Assembly: GCA_903893215.1 (NCBI GenBank)
Contig: CAITLJ010000058.1
Location: forward strand, 1 to 35,376
Source of the DNA: an uncultured Ferrovum sp.
Lineage (GTDB): Bacteria; Pseudomonadota; Gammaproteobacteria; Burkholderiales; Ferrovaceae
Length of the DNA: 35,376 nt
Direction of reading: 5' to 3'
In this document: one piece after another, positions 16,854 to 24,903 of the stretch
Layout: each line of letters opens with the position of its first letter
Numbering within the stretch: the first letter of the stretch is position 1
Notes under the pieces: generated by a model
The model's input: the letters and a program-made list of their open reading frames with translations, nothing else
What the model was told of the DNA's origin: nothing
Databases searched by the model: none
Made by a program: the position numbers and the translations under genes

Positions 16854-19192
16854 GGATTGATCTCGTTGATCTTGGTGTAACCGGGAATATTCAGGCGCAG
16901 GGCCTCAAGCGGGTTGGTGCCCAGCTTGACCAGCCCGTTCAGCTCAAGCTGGATGAACAGGGCTGAGGTAGTTTGCACGGCAGACACGGCAAGCCGGTGG
17001 GTGACCACGCGGAGTGTCCAACATCCCGCATTGTACTCGGCGCCGGCCAGCCCTTCCACCAGGATGGATTGCGCAGTGTCGTAGTTGGCGCGAAACACGC
17101 CCGACCAGCGGCCCCAGAGCGGCCATTCCGCCGAAAAGTCGATTTGCCGGATATCCGGTTGTCCCGGGGTGTCGCGGTTGATGCGATAACCAATGTTGAT
17201 CGCCCGCCCGGGTTCGGGAAAATAATGCGCATTGACGCCCAGCTTCTCGGTGCGCCGCAGCCCCGGGTTGTAGTCCCAGGCAAAATCGCCAGAGAGCGTG
17301 TTGCTGACCCGACCGGTCAGACCCGACACCACGTCCGATACGTTGTCCGTGCGCACCAGCGCCCCGGGAATGGTGACCCCCTGCGCGCGATAATAAAAGC
17401 GCTGGCCAATCAGGGCACTGACCTTCTCCATGCCGGTAGCAGGATCGATCAGCCGTGACTGCACCGCGGCCGTGAGCTGGCTGGCGTCGTTAATGCGATC
17501 CGAACCGCTGAACTGGTTCTCGGCAAACAGCTGGCTGTAGCTGAAGTCGGTCACGGCGGTATTGAACAGCGGCAGGGCATCCTGGTTGCGATACGGAATG
17601 TTCACGTAATACAGGCGCGGTTCCAGTGTCTGCAACAGTGGCTGGCCAGCCAGTTCGGTGCTGCGGTCAAAATACAGGCCGCTGTCGATGCTGCTGATCG
17701 GCAAGGTGCGCGTCAGATGGGTGCCTGCCCCCGGCAGCACTTCGCGGTCGAGCTGGTAAGACGTGAAGTGATAGCCGATCTTGGGCGTGACATATCCCCA
17801 ATCGGCTTCGAGCGGAAAGCTGACCGAGGGATAGCTGACGTAGCGCTGTCCCTGCACGCTGGTGGGATGCCGGAAGTCGGTGAACTCGTTCTGCATCGAC
17901 AGGCGCGCGCCCATCCATTCGTTGCCATAGTTGGCGGTGAGCTGGGGTCGCTCGCGATACTGATCCACCACCGGCAGCACCGGATCACGGATGGTCTGGA
18001 ACGACAACGCCCGGGCACCGAGCCCCCAGGGACCTTCCTGCGCACTGAGCGAAAAGTCGCGCGCCAGATAGGTGGTGGACGTGGCGCCGATCGCCGTGGA
18101 GAGATCGCGGAAATAGTTGCTGTCCGACACTTCCTGCGCATTCGCGCGCAGCTGGATGTTGCCGGGCAACACTTCCTCATGCAGTCCGCCCAGAAAATAG
18201 CGGCGCTGGCCCGCCTGGATGTCCCGGTCAATCAGTTCGGCACTCAGGGTGCCGTGATAATCGGGTTCCAGATAACGGAATTCGTTGCCCAGCTGCAGGC
18301 CCCGCTTGCTCATCAGCCGGGTGGTCAGCGTGTCGTCACGATTGGGTGCCAGGTTGAAGTAATACGGCAGGCTGACGTCCACACCGTTGGTCGCCGTGGT
18401 ACCCAGCGTGGGGGCGAGGAAGCCCGACTTGCGCTGATCGTTCAGCGGAAAGCTCATGTAAGGCGAGTACAACAACGGCACACCCTCGAACAGGATGCGC
18501 GCATTCTGCGCCACACCCACCTGGGTGATGCGGTCCATGTCCACCGTGCTGCCGGTCAAAAACCAGTCATCCTGACCCGCCGTGCAGGTGGTGTACGCCG
18601 CCTGCTCCAGATGCTCGTGATTGGCGTCGGAAAACGTGACCAGCGAGGCAGACGCGCGCGCCGCGCGCGGCCGCGACGGACCCGTGCCGAACTGCAGGTT
18701 GGGTTCCTGGATGCTGCCGCTCTGGTCCTTCAGGTTGAAATCAGCGCTCGGTCCGGTGATCCGGTCCACGCCGCGATCCACCTGCACATTGCCGCTGGCA
18801 TAGCAGCGCTCGTCTGGCACCGCATACCGCAACTCATCGGCCAGAACGGTCAGGCCGTCCTGATGCAATTCTGCGTGACCGCTCGCCGTGATCAGGCCGG
18901 TGGTGAAACCGTCCACCCGGTCGGCTTGCAGTTGTACCGGCAACTGCGCCATGCCGCCATTGCGCGGCACTGCGCGGGACGGCACTGTCGCGATCGCCGC
19001 GCCAACGGCGGAATCTGCATCGCTGCCAGCCGGAACCGCCTGCGACGCGGCCTCTGGGGCAGCCTGCGTGGTATCTGCCTCGGTGTCTGGGGTCGGTGAC
19101 CTGGTGGCAGGCTCGGCCAGTGGGAGCGCGCCAGCCGGCCGCGCCATCACCCCGAGTGCCACCATTACCGCCCCGAGCAGCGTGTTGCGCAT
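16850..19192 (-). CDS. lptD: LPS-assembly protein LptD
   Basis: Outer-membrane barrel that, with LptE, inserts LPS into the outer leaflet. The 780-residue protein has a signal peptide ending near ARPAGA. A variable Ala/Thr-rich stretch precedes an OstA-like N-terminal domain (LQADRVDG to GNVQVDRG, about 90-150). The barrel begins near 200 with TTCTAGQDDWFLTGS, LLYSPYMSFPL and RKSGFLAPT. Only three cysteines are present: in ERCYASGN (about 127), in YTTC (about 201, aligning by eye with E. coli C173) and in AGCWTLRV (about 722, E. coli C724/C725 region). An equivalent of E. coli C31 is absent. The gene heads the leftward operon and diverges from amgK across 110 bp. Confidence 0.96.
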   Translation of the reverse strand: MRNTLLGAVMVALGVMARPAGALPLAEPATRSPTPDTEADTTQAAPEAASQAVPAGSDADSAVGAAIATVPSRAVPRNGGMAQLPVQLQADRVDGFTTGLITASGHAELHQDGLTVLADELRYAVPDERCYASGNVQVDRGVDRITGPSADFNLKDQSGSIQEPNLQFGTGPSRPRAARASASLVTFSDANHEHLEQAAYTTCTAGQDDWFLTGSTVDMDRITQVGVAQNARILFEGVPLLYSPYMSFPLNDQRKSGFLAPTLGTTATNGVDVSLPYYFNLAPNRDDTLTTRLMSKRGLQLGNEFRYLEPDYHGTLSAELIDRDIQAGQRRYFLGGLHEEVLPGNIQLRANAQEVSDSNYFRDLSTAIGATSTTYLARDFSLSAQEGPWGLGARALSFQTIRDPVLPVVDQYRERPQLTANYGNEWMGARLSMQNEFTDFRHPTSVQGQRYVSYPSVSFPLEADWGYVTPKIGYHFTSYQLDREVLPGAGTHLTRTLPISSIDSGLYFDRSTELAGQPLLQTLEPRLYYVNIPYRNQDALPLFNTAVTDFSYSQLFAENQFSGSDRINDASQLTAAVQSRLIDPATGMEKVSALIGQRFYYRAQGVTIPGALVRTDNVSDVVSGLTGRVSNTLSGDFAWDYNPGLRRTEKLGVNAHYFPEPGRAINIGYRINRDTPGQPDIRQIDFSAEWPLWGRWSGVFRANYDTAQSILVEGLAGAEYNAGCWTLRVVTHRLAVSAVQTTSALFIQLELNGLVKLGTNPLEALRLNIPGYTKINEINP

Positions 19193-19225
19193 GCCTGCCT
19201 GCGGGATGAATGGAAGAACGGATGC

Positions 19226-19231
19226 TAAAAT
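19226..19231 (+). promoter_or_regulatory. Possible amgK -10 box in the lptD-amgK divergent gap
   Basis: TAAAAT preceded by GC occurs 72 bp before the amgK ATG, in the same context as the box before glyQ. No good -35 sequence is visible 16-18 bp upstream. The leftward lptD promoter should also lie in this 110-bp gap (19193-19302), but I could not assign it. Confidence 0.35.
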
Positions 19232-19302
19232 CGCACACTTGTGGCCGATTTGCTACCGAGGCCCGTCTTCATCCATCCCTTCAGCGTCCAATCCATCGCC
19301 CC

Positions 19303-20343
19303 ATGAACCGATCCGAAATCCTGCTCAACTGGCTGCGTGCCGTCGGTGGCATCCTGCCCGACACCCTCGTGCCCGCCTCCAGCGATGCCAGTTTCCGGCG
19401 TTATTTCCGGGTGCAGACCGCAGCCGACGCCGCCCCCGGGCAGGGCTGGGCGCCGGGTACAAGCCTGATCGTGATGGACGCGCCCCCCCCCCGGGAGGAC
19501 TGTCATCCTTTCGTGCATGTTGCCGGCCTGCTTCACCAGGGCGGGCTGCTGGCCCCACAGGTGCTTGCCGCCGATCTCGCGCAAGGCTTCCTGTTGCTGT
19601 CCGATCTTGGCCCCGACACCCTGCTGGACCGGCTGCAGGCAGGCAGCACGGCAGACCCGCTGTATCGCACTGCCCTGCGCGACTTGTGCCGACTGCAGGC
19701 CATTACGCCGGCCAACCTGCCGGCCTACGACCTTGACCGGTTGCGCACCGAGATCGAACTGTTTCCTGCCTGGTATCTGGATCGCCATCTGCAGCGACCG
19801 CTCGACACCAGCGCGCAACACGTCTGGAACACCTGCACCGACACGCTGCTGGCGGCCTGCCTGCGCCAGCCACAGGTGCTGGTTCACCGCGATTATCACA
19901 GCCGCAACCTGATGGTGCCGCCTACCGCCGCAGGGGCTCCGGAGCAGCTCGGCATCCTTGATTTCCAGGACGCTGTGCGCGGCCCGATCACCTACGACCT
20001 GGTGTCCTTGCTGCGCGACGCATACATCGACTTCCCGGAAGACGTGCAGGTGGACTGGCTGGTGCGCTGGTGGCAGACCGCACGCAACGCCGGGCTGCCG
20101 GTGCCGGAGGATTTTGGCGAGTTGTACCGCGATTTCGAATGGATGGGCGTGCAGCGCCATCTGAAGGTGCTGGGTATTTTCGCGCGGCTCAACTATCGCG
20201 ACGGCAAGCCCGGCTACCTGTCCTCGATGCCGCGGGTGCTGGCCTATCTGCAGGCCGCCTGCGAGCGCTACGTCGAACTGCGGCCGCTGTCGCGCCTGCT
20301 GGCGCAGCAACACGATGCACTGCGGCAAGGAATGAGCTTCTGA
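19303..20343 (+). CDS. amgK: N-acetylmuramate/N-acetylglucosamine 1-kinase
   Basis: Anomeric sugar kinase of the cell-wall recycling route that makes MurNAc-1-phosphate for MurU, avoiding de novo UDP-MurNAc synthesis. It has 346 residues and an aminoglycoside phosphotransferase fold. The family's DASFRRYFRV nucleotide-loop segment lies near residue 28 and VMDAPPP near 60. The catalytic loop is VHRDYHSRNLM near 197, and LDFQDAVRGPITYDL (Mg-binding Asp) lies near 218. ATG 19303 is chosen because the conserved N-terminus starts there; 31 upstream codons are also open. It is immediately followed by murU, and this pair facing lptD is also known from Pseudomonas. A C10 run (19483-19492) encodes APPPR. 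Confidence 0.9.
   Translation: MNRSEILLNWLRAVGGILPDTLVPASSDASFRRYFRVQTAADAAPGQGWAPGTSLIVMDAPPPREDCHPFVHVAGLLHQGGLLAPQVLAADLAQGFLLLSDLGPDTLLDRLQAGSTADPLYRTALRDLCRLQAITPANLPAYDLDRLRTEIELFPAWYLDRHLQRPLDTSAQHVWNTCTDTLLAACLRQPQVLVHRDYHSRNLMVPPTAAGAPEQLGILDFQDAVRGPITYDLVSLLRDAYIDFPEDVQVDWLVRWWQTARNAGLPVPEDFGELYRDFEWMGVQRHLKVLGIFARLNYRDGKPGYLSSMPRVLAYLQAACERYVELRPLSRLLAQQHDALRQGMSF
19483..19492. repeat. C10 homopolymer in amgK
   Basis: Ten consecutive C encode the end of MDAPPPRED about 60 codons into amgK. This is the longest homopolymer I found in the window. A one-base change would stop AmgK early and could reduce expression of the downstream murU. Confidence 0.9.
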
Positions 20344-20360
20344 ATGCCCTGCCACCCGTG

Positions 20361-21053
20361 ATGGTGCTGGCGGCCGGGCGCGGCGAACGCATGCGCCCGC
20401 TTTCCGATCACACGCCAAAACCGTTGCTCGAGGTGGCCGGACTGCCGCTGATCGTCTGGCAGATCCAGGCCCTGCAGCGCGCCGGCTTCGAGCGACTGGT
20501 GATCAACCACGCCTGGCTGGGCGAACAGCTGACGGCAGCGCTGGGCGATGGACGTGCGCTGGGCGTGCAGATCACCTGGTCGCCCGAGCCGCAGGCGCTC
20601 GGCACGGCAGGGGGGATCTGCAAGGCCCTGCCGCTGCTGGCCAGCGACACATTTGTCGTGGTGAGTGCCGACATCCACACCGACTTTGACTACACGCAAC
20701 TGCATCCTGCGGCCCGTCGGTTGGCGCATGCCGATCTGACCGCCGGCGAGGACGCCCATCTGGTGCTGGTCGACGACCAGCGCGTCAAACAGGACTTCGA
20801 CCTGCAGGGTGAACGCGTCTGCCCGAGTGCAAACCCGCCATTGACCTACGGCAACATCGGGGTATTCCGCAGCCGTCTGTTCGACGGCCAGACCACCGGC
20901 GTGACCGCCGACCTTGGCGAGCGCCTGCGCGCAGCCGTGGCGGCAGGACAGGTGTCCGGCCAGCGCCATACCGGGCACTGGGACAACGTGGGCACCCCGA
21001 CCGATCTCGCCCGGGTGAACGCTGGGCACAAAACGCCCTCCAAGCTAAGCTGA
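20361..21053 (+). CDS. murU: N-acetylmuramate-1-phosphate uridylyltransferase
   Basis: Nucleotidyltransferase that turns MurNAc-1-P and UTP into UDP-MurNAc, completing the AmgK/MurU salvage bypass. Its product enters peptidoglycan synthesis downstream of MurA, the fosfomycin target. About 230 residues. The N-terminal signature is LAAGRGERMRPLSDHTPKPLLEV, then GTAGGICKALPLL near 85 and VVSADIHTDFD near 105 (metal-binding Asp). The start is ATG 20361 or the adjacent GTG 20358, 14-17 bp after the amgK stop. The ATG at 20344 is in a different frame. The general fold is shared by glucose-1-phosphate transferases; pairing with amgK decides the call. Confidence 0.88.
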   Translation: MVLAAGRGERMRPLSDHTPKPLLEVAGLPLIVWQIQALQRAGFERLVINHAWLGEQLTAALGDGRALGVQITWSPEPQALGTAGGICKALPLLASDTFVVVSADIHTDFDYTQLHPAARRLAHADLTAGEDAHLVLVDDQRVKQDFDLQGERVCPSANPPLTYGNIGVFRSRLFDGQTTGVTADLGERLRAAVAAGQVSGQRHTGHWDNVGTPTDLARVNAGHKTPSKLS

Positions 21054-21094
21054 TGCCCTTCTGTCCACGGCCAACCCGGCCTCCGGAGCCTTGA

Positions 21095-22429
21095 ATGACC
21101 CGTTTGCGTACCCCGAAAACAGTCACTGCCGATTTCCGCGCCCAGATCCAACGCCGCAAGCGACTGCTGCGCGACATTGGCGATGGGGTGGCATTCATCC
21201 CCACTGCCCCCGAATTGTTGCGCAATGCGGATGCCCACTACCCGTACCGCTTTGACAGCCATTTCTGGTACCTGACCGGCTTTGCCGAACCCGAGGCGGT
21301 GCTCGTGCTGGTGGGTGGAAAACAGCCGCGTACCCTGCTGTTCTGCCGCGAAAAAAACCTGGAACGTGAAATCTGGGATGGCTACCGCTACGGCCCGCGC
21401 GAGGCGCAAAAGGTGTTCGGTGTGGACGACGCGTACCCGATCAGCGCACTCGACAGCATGGCCGCCAGCCTGATCGCCAACCGTGAGCAGGTCTGGTTTC
21501 CGCTGGGTGCGCAGGCCGGCTTTGACCAGCAGGTGACAGGCTGGCTGAACCAGGTGCGCGGCCAGGTGCGCACCGGTGTGACCGCACCACGCGGCTTTGC
21601 CGACATACGTACCCTGATCGACGAAATGCGTCTGGTCAAGGACCGCAGCGAACTGCGCACCATGCAGCGTGCCGCCGACATTTCGGCCGAGGCGCACATC
21701 GGGGCCATGGCCGCCACGGCGCCCGGCCGCAATGAGTATGAAATCGAAGCCGAACTGCTGTATGCCTTCCGGCGGCATGGCGCGCAAGCCCCGGCCTACA
21801 CCTCGATCGTGGCAGGCGGCGCCAATGCCTGCGTGCTGCATTACGTGAGCAACAACGCACCGCTGCGCGATGGCGACCTGTTGCTGATCGACGCCGGCTG
21901 CGAACTCGATGGTTACGCGTCGGACATCACCCGTACCTTTCCGGTCAATGGCAAGTTCAGCGGTCCGCAGCGTGACTGCTACGAACTGGTGCTGGCAGCG
22001 CAGGAGGCAGCCATCCGCGCAGTCAAACCGGGGGCCGCTTTCACGGCGTATCATGACGCTGCGCTGAAGATACTCGCGCAGGGCATGATCGACCTCAAGC
22101 TGCTCAAGGGACCGGTGGCGCGGGTACTCGAGTCGGGCGACTTCCGCCGCTTTTACATGCACCGGACCGGCCATTGGCTGGGCCTGGATGTGCATGACGT
22201 AGGGGCCTACAGTGCGCAAAGCAAGCCTCGCAAGCTGGCAGCCGGCAATGTGCTGACCGTGGAGCCCGGCCTGTATGTGCGTCCGGGCAAGGACGTGCCC
22301 AGGCACTTTTGGAACATCGGCATTCGCATCGAAGACGACGTGCTGGTCACCGCCGACGGACGCAGCATCCTGACCGATGCCACCCCAAAATCGATTGCCG
22401 ACATTGAAGCGGTGATGGCCGGCGCCTGA
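21095..22429 (+). CDS. pepP: Xaa-Pro aminopeptidase
   Basis: Dinuclear-metal M24B peptidase that removes N-terminal residues preceding proline; cytoplasmic. The 444-residue protein has the AMP_N domain (about 1-150, with DSHFWYLTGF). The pita-bread catalytic domain has metal ligands in LIDAGCELDGYASDITRTFP, HRTGHWLGLDVHD, TVEPGLYV and IRIEDDVLV. ATG 21095 has GGAG 7 bases upstream. It lies 41 bp after murU and 13 bp before ubiH, so it is probably in the same transcript. Confidence 0.95.
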   Translation: MTRLRTPKTVTADFRAQIQRRKRLLRDIGDGVAFIPTAPELLRNADAHYPYRFDSHFWYLTGFAEPEAVLVLVGGKQPRTLLFCREKNLEREIWDGYRYGPREAQKVFGVDDAYPISALDSMAASLIANREQVWFPLGAQAGFDQQVTGWLNQVRGQVRTGVTAPRGFADIRTLIDEMRLVKDRSELRTMQRAADISAEAHIGAMAATAPGRNEYEIEAELLYAFRRHGAQAPAYTSIVAGGANACVLHYVSNNAPLRDGDLLLIDAGCELDGYASDITRTFPVNGKFSGPQRDCYELVLAAQEAAIRAVKPGAAFTAYHDAALKILAQGMIDLKLLKGPVARVLESGDFRRFYMHRTGHWLGLDVHDVGAYSAQSKPRKLAAGNVLTVEPGLYVRPGKDVPRHFWNIGIRIEDDVLVTADGRSILTDATPKSIADIEAVMAGA

Positions 22430-22442
22430 GCCGACCGCCGGC

Positions 22443-23624
22443 ATGCAAGCCTCGCCCATCCTGATCGTTGGTGCCGGCCCCGCCGGCAGTTGCCTGGGCG
22501 CCCTGCTGGCTGACCAGGGCTGGCCGGTCACCCTGCTTGAGGCTGGTCGTCTGGACGGACCGCAACCACCGTCTGCGGCCCTCAGCCAGCGCACGCTGGC
22601 GCTGGCCGCACCAGCCTGGCAGGTGCTTGGCCAACTCGGACTGACACCGGCCAGCCTGCAGGCGCAACCGATCCGCAGCATTCATGTGTCTTACCGCGGA
22701 CAGCCAGGCCGGGTTTGCCTGGAGGCGGCCGAATCAGGACAGGACAGCTTCGGCCATACGGTCAACTACGACACCCTGCTGGCGGCGCTGCGCGCGGCAC
22801 TCATGGCGCGCCCCGGCGTGCGGCTGCTCGGCGAATGCCATGTCCAGCAAGTCACCGCAGCCGCTGCGGCAGCGCGGGTGCGCTGGCAGGATGCCCAGGG
22901 TGCACCCCACGCCGCGCTCACGCCGCTGGCCGTGCTTGCCGAAGGCGGCCGCTTGGCTGTCGGGCGCGACAGCGTGCAGTGGCGTTATCGCCAGCAGGCG
23001 CTGGCTTGCGTGGTGCGCACATCTGTCACTGGCAAGGGCTGCGCCTATGAGCGCTTCACGCCGGAGGGACCGATCGCGCTGCTGCCGGTACCCGAAGGCT
23101 ATGGACTGATCTGGACTGGCAGCGCCGCAAGAATCGAGTCCTTGCTGGCCGCGGATGATCAGGCTTTCCTGCGCGCGCTGCAGGACTGGTTCGGCGACCG
23201 GGTCGGCGCGTTCGTGGCCGTGGGGCCCCGCCAGCATTACCCGCTGCAGGCCCGCTTTAGCTTGCGCACCGCGCAATCGCGGGTACTGCGTGTGGCCAAT
23301 GCCGCACAAACGCTGCATCCGGTGGCAGGACAGGGTTTCAATCTGGGTTTGCGCGACATCACGGCACTGCTCGACTTGCTCGCGCCGCTTGCCCCGGGCA
23401 CTGGCGTAGCAGGAGACCCTGGCCGAAGTGCGCTGCTGCTCGCGCACGCGCGCCAACGTCGTCGCGACCGCTGGGTGACGGGGGGGGTGACACACCTGCT
23501 CGCCGAGGGGTTTGCGTTGCCAGGCAGCGGCTGGATGGCCGGCAAGGCGCTGACCTGGTTCGATCTGCATCAGCCATTACGGCAACGTTTTGCCCGCCTG
23601 ATGGCGGCCGGAGCGGGGGCGTGA
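22443..23624 (+). CDS. ubiH: FAD-dependent 2-octaprenyl-6-methoxyphenol hydroxylase
   Basis: Class A flavin monooxygenase of ubiquinone ring hydroxylation; peripheral inner membrane. It has 393 residues, with an FAD-binding IVGAGPAGSCLGALL near residue 7. A mid-region YERFTPEGPIALLP block is typical of UbiH-type enzymes. The C-terminal flavin motif ANAAQTLHPVAGQGFNLGLRD near 282 has Asn where most family members have GDAAH; E. coli UbiH also has this Asn, which supports UbiH over other paralogs. A G8 run (23480-23487) lies in codons for VTGGVTH. It overlaps the next hydroxylase by GTGA. Confidence 0.9.
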   Translation: MQASPILIVGAGPAGSCLGALLADQGWPVTLLEAGRLDGPQPPSAALSQRTLALAAPAWQVLGQLGLTPASLQAQPIRSIHVSYRGQPGRVCLEAAESGQDSFGHTVNYDTLLAALRAALMARPGVRLLGECHVQQVTAAAAAARVRWQDAQGAPHAALTPLAVLAEGGRLAVGRDSVQWRYRQQALACVVRTSVTGKGCAYERFTPEGPIALLPVPEGYGLIWTGSAARIESLLAADDQAFLRALQDWFGDRVGAFVAVGPRQHYPLQARFSLRTAQSRVLRVANAAQTLHPVAGQGFNLGLRDITALLDLLAPLAPGTGVAGDPGRSALLLAHARQRRRDRWVTGGVTHLLAEGFALPGSGWMAGKALTWFDLHQPLRQRFARLMAAGAGA

Positions 23625-24877
23625 ACGCCTCCGTCAACCCCCGCCGTGCCGGCCAGCTGCGCGACAGCACGGTGGGCGACCGCGCGAACGGATCGGCGTC
23701 TGCGCCGTTCGATGTGCTCATCCTGGGCGCCGGCAATGTTGGCTTGCTCACCGCCTTGCTGCTGCACAGGCAAGGCTTGTCGGTCCGTGTCTGTGATCGC
23801 CGCCCGCCCGGGCTCTGGACGCCAGAACCTGGCTTTGACGCGCGCGTGTACGCCATCAGCAGTGGCAACCGCGCGCACCTCGAAGCGTTGGGCGTCTGGC
23901 AGCATCTGCCGGCCGGGCGACTGGGCCAGATCGATGCCATGCAGGTTCATGGCGACCAGCAAGGCCAGCTCGGCTTTGCCGGGTCCGGCGCACCGCTCGC
24001 CACCGTGGTGGAGGACCGCGCACTGCAGGGCGCCCTGCTGCAGACGCTCAATGCACGCCTGGATGGCGACTGGCTGCAACAGGACCAGTTTGATTCGATC
24101 ACGGTAGAGCCGGGGCACGCCACCCTGCGACGTGCGGACCACGGCGCCGTGCATGCCCGACTGGTGGTGGGTGCCGATGGTGCCCAGTCATGGTTGCGCG
24201 GCGCCCTCGGCTGGACCGCGCAGGTGAGCGACTACGGCCAGCAAGGCGTGGTGGTCAACCTGGCTTGCGCCGAAGCGCACCAGCACTGCGCGCGCCAGTG
24301 GTTCAGTGAGGGCGAGGTGATTGCCCTCCTGCCGCTGGGCGGCCTGCGGGTATCCCTGGTCTGGTCGGCGCACCAGGCGAACGCAGATGCCCTGCTGGCG
24401 GGCGGCGCCGAAGCGATTGTCACTGCGCTCGAGGCGCGGATTGGTGCGCCGCTTGGTGCCCTGCGTCCGATCAGCCAACCGGCAGCGTTTCCGCTGCGCC
24501 TCACCCGGGTGCCGCAGATCTGTGATCATCGTTTGGTGCTGCTTGGCGATGCCGCACATGGGGTCCATCCGCTGGCCGGACAGGGGCTCAATCTGGGACT
24601 GGAAGATGCCCTAAGCCTGGCCGAGGTACTGCGCACGCGCGGCAGTGGACCCGATGTGGGCGATCGCAGCGTGCTGCGACGCCATGCGCGCCAGCGCGCG
24701 GAACCGGTAGCACGCATGCAGTGGGTGACCGATGGACTGCAGCGCCTGTTTGCTCCAGATCATCCCGCGCTGCGCGGACTGCGCAATCAGGGGCTGCACC
24801 TGGTCGATCGCACCCCCCTGTTCAAATCCCTGCTGGCCGCTGCTGCGGCCGGTGCCTCACCCCAGGCGCAGCCTTAG
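23621..24877 (+). CDS. Second UbiH/UbiF/COQ6-family FAD hydroxylase
   Basis: Paralog of the preceding gene, 418 residues, probably another ring hydroxylase of ubiquinone synthesis (UbiI, UbiF or UbiM type; the position it hydroxylates cannot be read). FAD motifs are DVLILGAGNVGLLTALLL near residue 32, DARVYAISSGNRAHLEALGVW near 75, VGADGAQSWLR near 187 and LLGDAAHGVHPLAGQGLNLGLEDA near 307, this time with canonical GDAAH. The GTG 23621 start overlaps the ubiH stop and gives about 28 poorly conserved residues before the Rossmann fold; no ATG lies closer, so the exact start is uncertain. Confidence 0.87.
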   Translation: MNASVNPRRAGQLRDSTVGDRANGSASAPFDVLILGAGNVGLLTALLLHRQGLSVRVCDRRPPGLWTPEPGFDARVYAISSGNRAHLEALGVWQHLPAGRLGQIDAMQVHGDQQGQLGFAGSGAPLATVVEDRALQGALLQTLNARLDGDWLQQDQFDSITVEPGHATLRRADHGAVHARLVVGADGAQSWLRGALGWTAQVSDYGQQGVVVNLACAEAHQHCARQWFSEGEVIALLPLGGLRVSLVWSAHQANADALLAGGAEAIVTALEARIGAPLGALRPISQPAAFPLRLTRVPQICDHRLVLLGDAAHGVHPLAGQGLNLGLEDALSLAEVLRTRGSGPDVGDRSVLRRHARQRAEPVARMQWVTDGLQRLFAPDHPALRGLRNQGLHLVDRTPLFKSLLAAAAAGASPQAQP

Positions 24878-24903
24878 GCTGCCCGACTCCGGAGAAGATC
24901 GTC

